From positions 124,001-188,000 of the forward strand of contig NZ_FNOS01000003.1 in NCBI RefSeq assembly GCF_900107115.1: a DNA stretch of 64,000 nucleotides, given 5' to 3'. This stretch comes from Salimicrobium album. GTDB lineage: Bacteria > Bacillota > Bacilli > Bacillales > Halobacillaceae. Under the pieces are notes generated by a model, which worked only from the letters and a program-made list of their open reading frames with translations, was not told the DNA's origin and searched no databases. Below are positions 26,114-33,648 of the stretch, piece after piece. The translations under genes were made by a program, and so were the position numbers. The number at the start of each line of letters is the position of its first letter. The stretch's first letter is position 1.

Positions 26114-26154
26114 GGTGAAAACCTCCCCAGTTTTTTTGGTATACTTTCATATGC

Positions 26155-27420
26155 TTATAAAAGCATAAGTGACAACTCTTCGAAGTAAATCAGTAAAAAT
26201 GCTACTGCTACCATAATCGCTATATACGGCGGCGTTCCTTTAATCACTTCCAGATAAGGTTTATTGAAAACGGCGCTGGCAGTGAAGATGTCGACGCCGA
26301 ACGGCGGAGTGGCTGAGCCAAGCGCCGCCTGGAAAGTGATAACGACACCCAGGTGGATCGGATCTACTCCGGCCCCCATAGCCGCCGGGTAGAAAATCGG
26401 TGTAAGTACAAGAATGACCACAATCGGATCGACGAACATACAGCCGACGAAGAAAAACAGAGATACCATCAGCAGTACGAATATCGCGGATGGTTCTGGA
26501 CCGAGCACGGCATCTGTTATCATCTGCGGAATGCGCGCAAACGATATGACCCAGGTAAATGCCTGACCTCCTGCTACGAGTACAAACACGGCTGAGGTGA
26601 CGATACCGGTAGAGCGGGCGATACTCGGCAGTCTTTTAATATGAATAGATCTGTATATAAGTACTTCCAGTATGAACGCATATAGCACGGAAACACCTGC
26701 TGCTTCCGTAGGGCTGAACAGCCCGGAGTAGATACCTCCGATGACGATTACGGGGAATCCGATAGGCAGCAGAGCTTTTTTAGTCATGTGCAGTCGTTCT
26801 TTCCACGTTGCTTTGTTTGCAAGCGGTATGTCTTTGACGATAGCGTAAATGACGCTGTAAATAGTAAAAGCGAGAAAAACGATGATGCCGGGGATGATAC
26901 CTGCGATGAACAAGTCTCCTACTGAAGTTCCGGAGACAAGTCCGTACATGATCATTCCGATACTCGGAGGAACGAGCAGAGCTACGTCGCTCGAATTGAT
27001 GATAAGTGCGATAGCGGTCGGATCTTTATAACCGATTTTGAGGAGTCGCTCCCGCATCGGGGTACCGATGGCTACGACGGTAGCCTGGGTCGATCCGGAA
27101 ATTGCGCCGAAAAGGGTACAGGCGGCAGCTGTAGTAACGGCGTAGCCTCCCCGGATATGTCCGATGAAGGAACCGATGAAATCAAGCAGTCTGTTCGAAG
27201 TTTTTCCGGTGGTCATAATATCGGCTGCGAATATGAAGAGGGGAACAGCCAGCAGTACGTAAGCCTCGATCCCCGTCGAGAACTGCTGCATCATGATTAC
27301 CGGGTCTAAATTCGGAAAATAGATAAAAATGACAATTAGAGGAGCAACCATTAAAGGAACCAGCATCGGAAAGTTCAGCAATAATAGAATGACCATAATT
27401 GTTAACATTGTCGCCAGCAT
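26155..27420 (-). CDS. dctM: TRAP transporter large permease
   Basis: A 421-residue membrane protein with about 12 helices and the DctM blocks LLAVPLFIFAADIMTTG, TLFGAISGSTQATVVAIGTPM, SSDVALLVPPSIGMIMYG, SPTEAAGVSVLYA and PPFGVDIFTASAVF. It carries solute with Na+ or H+. It lies between the small permease and the binding protein genes. Confidence 0.95.
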   Translation of the reverse strand: MLATMLTIMVILLLLNFPMLVPLMVAPLIVIFIYFPNLDPVIMMQQFSTGIEAYVLLAVPLFIFAADIMTTGKTSNRLLDFIGSFIGHIRGGYAVTTAAACTLFGAISGSTQATVVAIGTPMRERLLKIGYKDPTAIALIINSSDVALLVPPSIGMIMYGLVSGTSVGDLFIAGIIPGIIVFLAFTIYSVIYAIVKDIPLANKATWKERLHMTKKALLPIGFPVIVIGGIYSGLFSPTEAAGVSVLYAFILEVLIYRSIHIKRLPSIARSTGIVTSAVFVLVAGGQAFTWVISFARIPQMITDAVLGPEPSAIFVLLMVSLFFFVGCMFVDPIVVILVLTPIFYPAAMGAGVDPIHLGVVITFQAALGSATPPFGVDIFTASAVFNKPYLEVIKGTPPYIAIMVAVAFLLIYFEELSLMLL

Positions 27421-27450
27421 ATTGTTATCCTCTCTTGTTCGAAGTAGTTA

Positions 27451-28008
27451 CTATAAGTGTCCGGTTTCTTCCACTTTCTCATTTTCCATGTCATTATAGT
27501 CCAGGGCTTCCGTACCGATGTATACATTTTCTTTGTCTCTGATGTTCACCCACATGTTACGCAGGAACTGCACGCCCCCCAGGAAAAATCCTATCGGGAT
27601 AAACATATAAAGGATGTACATCGGCATCTGCAGAGCTGCTGTGACACGGCCGGAGTCTTTAATATCCAGAACATAGAGCGTGGAGTAATAGGCCAGTACG
27701 AATAAAATGACAGCCGTCAAAGCCGGGATGAATATAGATAAGACTTTTCTCACCTTAAACGGAGAGAGATCGTAAAAAGCGGACATACTGATATGCCTTC
27801 CTTTTCGGGCTGCGTAGCTGATTCCCATGAACGTAGCGACGGTCACTGATATCTGGCTGACCTCATCCGCAAATGGAAGCGTATAGCCGAGCAGCGTCCG
27901 GGTAATCGGCTTGCTGATCACCATCAGTGCAATCAGAATGATGGCATAGCTCAGGATGAATTCTTCCAGTTTTAAAATTCCTCGATCTAAAGCTCGAAAC
28001 AGTTTCAA
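27451..28008 (-). CDS. dctQ: TRAP transporter small permease
   Basis: A 185-residue protein with four membrane helices and the DctQ-type start LFRALDRGILKLEEFILSYAIILIALMV plus RKGRHISMSAFYDL. It starts at a TTG (28008) with GAGGGGG about 12 bases ahead; no closer ATG exists in frame. First gene of dctQ-dctM-dctP. Confidence 0.9.
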   Translation of the reverse strand: MKLFRALDRGILKLEEFILSYAIILIALMVISKPITRTLLGYTLPFADEVSQISVTVATFMGISYAARKGRHISMSAFYDLSPFKVRKVLSIFIPALTAVILFVLAYYSTLYVLDIKDSGRVTAALQMPMYILYMFIPIGFFLGGVQFLRNMWVNIRDKENVYIGTEALDYNDMENEKVEETGHL

Positions 28009-28056
28009 GTTATGCTATACCCCCTCGGTTATACGCAGGTAATTTGGACATCACTT

Positions 28057-28085
28057 ATTTTACATAAGGCTGAAAGTCCCTACAA
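28057..28085 (-). promoter_or_regulatory. Candidate promoter of the TRAP operon
   Basis: On the minus strand TTGTAG and TAAAAT are separated by 17 bases, about 50 bases before dctQ. Confidence 0.5.
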
Positions 28086-28190
28086 ACCTGCTTATTTTGC
28101 AAATACCCCCCTCTCCTCTCTTTAGAGCGGCTTTTCCTGTGTTATATAAAGAATATCATAAACATAATAAGAAAAGCAGAAGGATTTTAC

Positions 28191-28205
28191 ATTTTTCTAA
28201 AAATT
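28191..28205. promoter_or_regulatory. CodY-box-like sequence
   Basis: ATTTTTCTAAAAATT differs from the CodY consensus AATTTTCWGAAAATT at two positions. It lies between the divergent TRAP operon and the SE1832-like gene. Apart from this and the promoters I see nothing in the 300-base gap. Confidence 0.4.
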
Positions 28206-28252
28206 CAGTCAATTAATCTTACACGTAAACACTTGGGAGGAAAGTCATGGTT

Positions 28253-28281
28253 TTGCATCTTTTCTGTGCATTTTATATAAT
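28253..28281 (+). promoter_or_regulatory. Promoter of the SE1832-like gene
   Basis: TTGCAT and a perfect TATAAT are separated by 17 bases. Confidence 0.75.
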
Positions 28282-28319
28282 GAATTATACCATAACATTA
28301 AAAGAAGGAGTACATACAT

Positions 28320-28496
28320 ATGTCTAAACAGGAGATTGAAGCCCGTATTGCCGAACTGAAATCCGACTATATCCGTGTCCAGGGAGATATGGACAAATTG
28401 GAAGCGAACGGGGGAAATGTGGAACGTGCCGAAGCGCAGCTCGAAAAGATTGAAAGTGAACTTTCCGAGCTGAAGAAAGAATTACGTCAAAAATAA
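28320..28496 (+). CDS. SE1832-like small protein, 58 aa
   Basis: MSKQEIEARIAELKSDYIRV, then QGDMDKLEANGGNVERAEAQ, ending LSELKKELRQK: a charged, all-helical protein with heptad-like spacing, matching the SE1832 family of Firmicutes. It has its own promoter, a good AAGAAGGAG site ten bases before the ATG, and a terminator directly after the stop. Its function is unknown; a coiled-coil role is possible. Confidence 0.8.
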   Translation: MSKQEIEARIAELKSDYIRVQGDMDKLEANGGNVERAEAQLEKIESELSELKKELRQK

Positions 28497-28532
28497 GCAG
28501 CCGGGTTCAGCCCTGCTGCTTATTTTTTCGTT
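28491..28532. terminator. Terminator shared by SE1832-like and antiporter genes
   Basis: ATAAGCAGC and GCTGCTTAT form the stem, with an inner GGGTTCAGCCC, followed by TTTTTT. It overlaps the last codons of the convergent antiporter gene. Confidence 0.85.
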
Positions 28533-30366
28533 TCGTCTCCAGTTTTTCCTGAATTTTCTCGAATTCTTTACTCGGAGGGGTAAGGGAAACTACGATATCC
28601 CCAGTCTCCGGAGCCAGCTCTCCGTATTCCGTAAAGAAATAAAGCATTCCTGTCGCTTTCTTCTTCACGAATAACTGAACTGCCTGATCATCGAGATTAT
28701 TCAAATAATCGCTGTACGTATATTTCTCCGTTATGGTCGTTTTTCTTAAAACATACCCGTTCTCCACCATATCATTCAAAGGCTCCCACGTTACATCTTT
28801 TCTGAACAGAATCCGCCCGCTGATGGTGTGGTTGAGTCCCTCGATATTATCTCCCCGCTGGTCACTCAGGTTCAGCTGAAACGTGTTGTTTCTCCCAAAT
28901 TCCGGCACGAACGTAGTACATATGAGAGCGTTATAAGAATCCATTTCCGTCGCAGTTACGAGATAGTCGTACGGAGTCATATCAATGGAATAGTCGGTCT
29001 GCTCACTGAGCATTTCCCCGTGGAACGTTTTCACTCCTTCAGATCTAGCTCTCGTAAGTTTTCTCCAGGAAGAATCGACTACTACTACCGGTACGTCGAG
29101 ACTCTTAAGAGTAGAGGCAAGCTTGGTCGTGAAGGGATTCCCGCCGACGATCAGCACTCCCGGCGGACCTTCCTGCGAAAGATCGAGCTTTTTCGAAAGC
29201 CATCTCATCGAGAACCCGTGAGCCACGACCGTGGTGAACACCAGGGCAAACGTCAGGGAAACGAGTATCTCCGCATCCTCGAATCCGGCATCGGAAAGCG
29301 CGCCGGCGAAATAACTCGCTACAGTAAGAGCTACTATCCCGCGAGGAGCAATCCATCCTACGAGTAATTTCTCCGAGTTGTTGAGATCCGTGCCGATAGT
29401 CGAAATGAATATAGAAAGGGGCCGTACGACAAAAAGCATAATCAGTACGAAAGCGATGATTTCGGGCTGAAATATTTCCACGAGTGTTTCTCTCGTCAAC
29501 GAGGCCGTCAGCATAACGAAAATCGCCGAAATCAGGAGCAGGGACATATTCTCCTTAAAGTGCCTCATGTCATTTATCGAGGAAATTCTCATATTCGCAA
29601 GCGTCATCCCCATAGCCGTCACTGATAAAAGACCCGTCTCGTGCATAATTTCATCGGCTGCCGTAAAACAGACGATTACAGCTCCGAATACGAAAGCCGA
29701 TTTCAGAAATTCCGGCACGTAGCCGTTTTCGAACATATATCCGACTCCCCTGCCGAGGCCGTATCCTATTCCTACCGCAAAGACTGCCGCAAGAAAGAAA
29801 GTGACCAGAGCAGAAGGTGCGAGCGGATCTCCCATGAGAAAGACGATGATTTCGAAAGTGAATACAGCAAGGAGAGCTCCGATAGGATCTACGATAATCC
29901 CTTCCCACTTCAATATTTTGGCAGGCCTCGGTTTAAGTTTGGCCTGACGGAGCAGCGGCAGAATAACGGTTGGTCCCGTCACAATCAGAAGTCCGCCGAT
30001 AACGAAAGACACTGCGACACTCAGACCGGCAATGTAGTGAGCGGCGAGAGACCCGAGAATCCAGGCGATAAAGGCGCCCAGGGTGACGATCCGGAACACC
30101 GGTCTCCCGAGCCCTCTCACCTCTTTAAAATCAAGGTTCAGACTGCCTTCGAACAGGATAATGGCAACGGCGAGACTGATTACCGGAGAGTACAGATCAC
30201 CGTAACTTTCGGAAGGGTTCATCAGACCGAGTACGGGACCTGCCATGAGTCCGGCCAGGGACATCACTACGATGGCAGGAAGCCTGTATCTCCAGGCGAT
30301 CCACTGAGATCCTACTCCCAGCAGACCAATGAGCGTTATTTGTAACAATAATGAATCTATGATCAT
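28507..30366 (-). CDS. CPA1-type Na+/H+ antiporter with TrkA-N/RCK-like tail
   Basis: Residues 1-400 form about 12 helices with LAVAIILFEGSLNLDF, GLLIVTGPTVILPLL, the ion-site stretch KWEGIIVDPIGALLAV and WIAPRGIVALTVASYFA, as in NhaP-like exchangers. Residues about 405-520 form a nucleotide-binding TrkA-N fold (VLIVGGNPFTTKLASTLK and VVVVDSSWRKLTRARSEGV), followed by a TrkA-C-like end. The tail suggests gating by a nucleotide. Length 619 fits such fusions. It probably serves pH and sodium homeostasis. Confidence 0.9.
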   Translation of the reverse strand: MIIDSLLLQITLIGLLGVGSQWIAWRYRLPAIVVMSLAGLMAGPVLGLMNPSESYGDLYSPVISLAVAIILFEGSLNLDFKEVRGLGRPVFRIVTLGAFIAWILGSLAAHYIAGLSVAVSFVIGGLLIVTGPTVILPLLRQAKLKPRPAKILKWEGIIVDPIGALLAVFTFEIIVFLMGDPLAPSALVTFFLAAVFAVGIGYGLGRGVGYMFENGYVPEFLKSAFVFGAVIVCFTAADEIMHETGLLSVTAMGMTLANMRISSINDMRHFKENMSLLLISAIFVMLTASLTRETLVEIFQPEIIAFVLIMLFVVRPLSIFISTIGTDLNNSEKLLVGWIAPRGIVALTVASYFAGALSDAGFEDAEILVSLTFALVFTTVVAHGFSMRWLSKKLDLSQEGPPGVLIVGGNPFTTKLASTLKSLDVPVVVVDSSWRKLTRARSEGVKTFHGEMLSEQTDYSIDMTPYDYLVTATEMDSYNALICTTFVPEFGRNNTFQLNLSDQRGDNIEGLNHTISGRILFRKDVTWEPLNDMVENGYVLRKTTITEKYTYSDYLNNLDDQAVQLFVKKKATGMLYFFTEYGELAPETGDIVVSLTPPSKEFEKIQEKLETKRKNKQQG

Positions 30367-30547
30367 ATAGGTAATCTCCTCATTTTAGAAAAAAGTCTTT
30401 TCTCAAAAAAGCATAGCTTTATTCTATATGTAACTTCTTCCCGTGTAAACAAATACAGACGCCGTGAATCCCTCTGTAGGAGCGTTTCAGAATGTAAACC
30501 TTTTCATTATTGACTCGCCGGGATCCTGAGCTTTGACATTAAATAGA

Positions 30548-30576
30548 TTGACATAGCATTTGGAGGTTGATAACAT
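30548..30576 (+). promoter_or_regulatory. Promoter upstream of brnQ
   Basis: TTGACA and TAACAT are separated by 17 bases. A CodY-like box follows 24 bases downstream. No gene is seen elsewhere in the 300-base gap, and I see no T-box. Confidence 0.65.
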
Positions 30577-30599
30577 AAAGTTCGGTTTTGATTTAATTT

Positions 30600-30614
30600 T
30601 ATTTTCTAAAAATT
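30600..30614. promoter_or_regulatory. CodY-box-like operator of brnQ
   Basis: TATTTTCTAAAAATT differs from AATTTTCWGAAAATT at two positions. CodY represses branched-chain amino acid uptake genes in Bacillus, which fits brnQ. Confidence 0.55.
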
Positions 30615-30676
30615 AATATTTTTTAAAAGGCATACTTCCTATTAAGAAGCTGCCTGATACATTGGAGGCGCATCGG

Positions 30677-32014
30677 TTGAAAAACTCAAGAACTATAGCA
30701 GTAGGATTTATGTTGTTCGCCATGTTTTTCGGAGCGGGTAACCTCATTTACCCGGCTTCCCTCGGCATGGGGGCCGGAGAGAACTATCTTCCGGCTATCA
30801 TAGGTTTCATCCTTACAGGGGTAGGACTCCCTATTACGGCTGTAATAGCTCTTTCTCTTTCCAAAAACGGAGCTACGGAGATTGCCGGAAGAGTGCACCC
30901 GGCTTTTGCTATTACTTTTGTTTCACTCATTTATCTCGCGATCGGTCCCTTTTTCGGTATCCCGAGAGCGGCCAACGTCGCCTATGAGATGGGAACGGCT
31001 CCATTAACCGGAGGCTTAAGTTCCCCCATTCTCTTTGTGTTTTCTCTCATCTTTTTCACCATCGTCTTTCTCATAAGCCGGAACCCTTCGAAACTCGTCG
31101 ATATAATCGGACAGTGGCTCACTCCGCTTCTTTTCCTGTCTATCGCAGCCCTGGCGGCAGGAGCCCTGTTTCTTCCTTCTTCCGGTTCCGTCGCCCCGGG
31201 AGAAAAATACGGGACCACTCCCTTTTTCAGCGGTTTCGTCGAAGGTTACCTGACGATGGATGCTATCGCCGGGCTTGCGTTCGGAATCATCGTCATCACT
31301 TCCATCCAGCAGCAGGGAGTCACTGACCAAAAACAACTTACCAGACAGACGATTAAAGCAGGCGCTGTCACTGCCATCGGCCTCAGCCTCGTTTACGCTG
31401 CGATCGGCTGGGTAGGAGTGAAAATGGCCCCATCCGGAGATTTCGCCAGCGGAAGTCTTCTCCTGTCCAGTGCCGCCGAAACGATGTTCGGATCTACAGG
31501 AACCATTATATTGGGGCTCCTTGTAACGCTCGCCTGTTTTACGACTTGTGTAGGTCTCACCGTAACCTGCGGGCAGTACTTTTCGAAGCGTATCCCGAAG
31601 CTTACTTATCTACAGGTCATTACCGTCGTGACCATCCTCAGCCTCGGAATTACAAATCTCGGACTGAACCAGATCATCAAGTATTCGGTACCGGTACTGA
31701 CATTTCTTTATCCCATCACTATCGTTCTCGTTATTCTTGCGTTTATCGGCAAGTATTTCCGGCACTCGCGCTACGTCTATCGGGGAGCAGTCGCTTTTAC
31801 CGCAATAATCAGTCTTTATGAAGGGCTTCAGGTGCTGGAGATCAGCATAGAACCACTGACAGCCTTCGTAGAAATGTTGCCGTTCGTAACGATCGGGCTC
31901 GCCTGGGCCCTCCCCGCTTTCGCAGGGGGCGTACTCGGAGCGATCATACATGTGCTGATGCCATCCTCTTCAAAACGAAGAAGAGAGAAATACGCATTAT
32001 CCCGAAGTAAATGA
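30677..32014 (+). CDS. brnQ: Branched-chain amino acid transport system II carrier protein
   Basis: A polytopic LIVCS-family carrier for Leu, Ile and Val, driven by Na+ or H+. It starts KNSRTIAVGFMLFAMFFGAGNLIYPASLG, with the conserved gap-like FGIPRAANVAYEM and a run of about 12 helices, and has a basic C-terminus. TTG 30677 is chosen because TGGAGGCG precedes it at normal distance; an upstream in-frame TTG at 30662 overlaps that site. Length 445 is typical. Confidence 0.94.
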   Translation: MKNSRTIAVGFMLFAMFFGAGNLIYPASLGMGAGENYLPAIIGFILTGVGLPITAVIALSLSKNGATEIAGRVHPAFAITFVSLIYLAIGPFFGIPRAANVAYEMGTAPLTGGLSSPILFVFSLIFFTIVFLISRNPSKLVDIIGQWLTPLLFLSIAALAAGALFLPSSGSVAPGEKYGTTPFFSGFVEGYLTMDAIAGLAFGIIVITSIQQQGVTDQKQLTRQTIKAGAVTAIGLSLVYAAIGWVGVKMAPSGDFASGSLLLSSAAETMFGSTGTIILGLLVTLACFTTCVGLTVTCGQYFSKRIPKLTYLQVITVVTILSLGITNLGLNQIIKYSVPVLTFLYPITIVLVILAFIGKYFRHSRYVYRGAVAFTAIISLYEGLQVLEISIEPLTAFVEMLPFVTIGLAWALPAFAGGVLGAIIHVLMPSSSKRRREKYALSRSK

Positions 32015-32024
32015 TGGGAGAGAT

Positions 32025-32067
32025 GCAAAAAAGAGTTCCTGCCATTTTCGGCGGAACTCTTTTTTTG
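32025..32067. terminator. Terminator after brnQ
   Basis: AAAAAAGAGTTCC and GGAACTCTTTTTTT form a long stem with an inner TGCC/GGC pair. Confidence 0.9.
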
Positions 32068-32074
32068 CATCTTT

Positions 32075-32248
32075 CTATTCTACATCGTCATAATCAGTTT
32101 CCCGTTCTTTATGACGCTTTTGACAGGCTTTGCAAAGCTTCACTTCTTCTTCTTTTTTCGTCTGAAGCAGTTTACCGCAGTTGTTGCATTTACTGAATTC
32201 GTTAGGGTTCCCCTGGAACCCTGCAAGTTCGTGTTCCGGTCCCGGCAT
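32075..32248 (-). CDS. Small zinc-ribbon protein, 57 aa
   Basis: I do not recognise a named family. The protein has two CxxC pairs, CNNCGKLLQ and LCKACQKRH, 15 residues apart, the layout of a zinc ribbon, and an acidic end (ETDYDDVE). ATG 32248 has AAGGAG nine bases ahead; the upstream GTG touches that site. It stands alone between brnQ and the second M29 gene. Confidence 0.7.
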   Translation of the reverse strand: MPGPEHELAGFQGNPNEFSKCNNCGKLLQTKKEEEVKLCKACQKRHKERETDYDDVE

Positions 32249-32303
32249 AAGATTCACTCCTTCTTTTCGGTTGTGAAAATCTTATACCCTTCCCGACCCG
32301 TTA

Positions 32304-33545
32304 TTAATCTTCATTGAAGTCGAGAGACCAGCTGCCATTTCTCATTACAGCTTCTTCTTTACCGTCTTCAAGAACTCCGTCTATATCCATTTCGCCGGAG
32401 CCCATCATGAAGTCTACGTGTACAAGACTGTGGTTGACCCCGTTCTCATCAAGCTCTTTCTCACTCATGTCAGAACCGCCTTCCACGTTGTTCGGATACG
32501 CTTTTCCGAAAGCCAGGTGGCAGGAAGCGTTCTCGTCGTACAGGGTATTGTAGAATATGAGGCCTGACTGCGAGATCGGAGACTCGTGAGGGACGAGCGC
32601 CAGTTCACCGAGGTGGGAAGCTCCGTCATCCGTATCAAGCAGCTGCTCCAGTGTTTCCTCTCCCTGCTCGGCAGAAAAGTCGACGACCTCTCCGTCTTTA
32701 AAGGTAAGTGTAAAGTTATCGATCACACTGCCCCCGTAATTCAGAGGTTTCGTACTCGAAACGATTCCGTCCACTCCGTATTTGTGAGGAGCCGTAAAAA
32801 CTTCCTCCGTCGGCATGTTCGGATTGAACGGCACACCGTCTTCCGTCCGGCTAGCTCCGCCTTTCCATATGTGCCCCTTCGGAAGAGCAACGGTAAGGTT
32901 CGTACCGGGTCCCTGGTAGACGAGCTCTTTATACTGCTTTCTGTTCAGGAACTGCCGTGCGTTTTCAAGCATTTCATTATGCTCATCCCACGCTTTGACC
33001 GGGTCCTCCTGGTCGATGCGGACGATAGAGAAAATCTCCTCCCACAGCTTCTCTTTCGCTGTTTCTGCGTCTGCTTCCGGAAATATTTTCTGCGCCCAGG
33101 CGGTGATCGGGATACTGACAATCGACCACTGAATCCGGTCGTTCATCGTGTAGTTACGAAATTCGGCCATGGCTTCACTGCGGGATTTCTGCGCTGCAGC
33201 AATCTTTTTTGCGTCAATTCCCTGCAGAAGGTCGGGATCTGTTGCACGTACGGAAAGAATGGCCATCCCTTCTTCGCCGAACGATTTGAACATATCCTGC
33301 TGCCATTCTGGAACTTCTTTCAATGTCTCTGTATCTGCGTATTCATAGCGCAGGCGGGTAATGTCATCGTCTCCCCAATTGATATGTACGTCTTTTGCCC
33401 CCAGTTCAAAAGCTTTCTTTACGATTACCCGCGTAAAGTCCGCTCCCTCTACCGTAGAATTAATGACCAGTTTCTGATCTTTCTGCAGATTGACTCCGGT
33501 TCTCAGCGCCAGATCTGCGTACTTATCAAGCATATGTTGGTGCAT
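32304..33545 (-). CDS. M29 family aminopeptidase (second copy)
   Basis: Clear paralogue of the enzyme at 6171-7415, with the same metal-site blocks NMPTEEVFTAPHKYGV, LGELALVPHESPIS, ENASCHLAFGKAYP and SLVHVDFMMGSGEMDIDG. About 413 residues. The ATG at 33545 stands 11 bases after GGAAAGG, while GTG and ATG at 33557 and 33554 overlap or touch it. Monocistronic. Two M29 enzymes may divide peptide substrates between them. Confidence 0.92.
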   Translation of the reverse strand: MHQHMLDKYADLALRTGVNLQKDQKLVINSTVEGADFTRVIVKKAFELGAKDVHINWGDDDITRLRYEYADTETLKEVPEWQQDMFKSFGEEGMAILSVRATDPDLLQGIDAKKIAAAQKSRSEAMAEFRNYTMNDRIQWSIVSIPITAWAQKIFPEADAETAKEKLWEEIFSIVRIDQEDPVKAWDEHNEMLENARQFLNRKQYKELVYQGPGTNLTVALPKGHIWKGGASRTEDGVPFNPNMPTEEVFTAPHKYGVDGIVSSTKPLNYGGSVIDNFTLTFKDGEVVDFSAEQGEETLEQLLDTDDGASHLGELALVPHESPISQSGLIFYNTLYDENASCHLAFGKAYPNNVEGGSDMSEKELDENGVNHSLVHVDFMMGSGEMDIDGVLEDGKEEAVMRNGSWSLDFNED

Positions 33546-33609
33546 AACACTCATCACCTTTCCAAGGAATTTTTCGCTTTCTATTATTTCACAATTGCCC
33601 CTTCAATAC

Positions 33610-33635
33610 AAAAAAGGGACCTTCATGAAGGCCCC
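33610..33635 (-). terminator. Terminator of the ABC-F gene
   Basis: On the minus strand the palindrome CCTTCATGAAGG, extended by GGGG/TCCC, is followed by six T. Confidence 0.85.
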
Positions 33636-33648
33636 CGGCTTTCTTCCA

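Noticed and set aside
30367-30676. Possible T-box leader before brnQ
   Set aside because: No specifier stem or AGGGTGGNACCGCG-type sequence is present; only a promoter and a CodY-like box are seen.
32111-32317. Plus-strand frame over the small zinc-ribbon gene
   Set aside because: The minus strand has the CxxC pairs, ribosome binding site and start; the plus frame has none of these.
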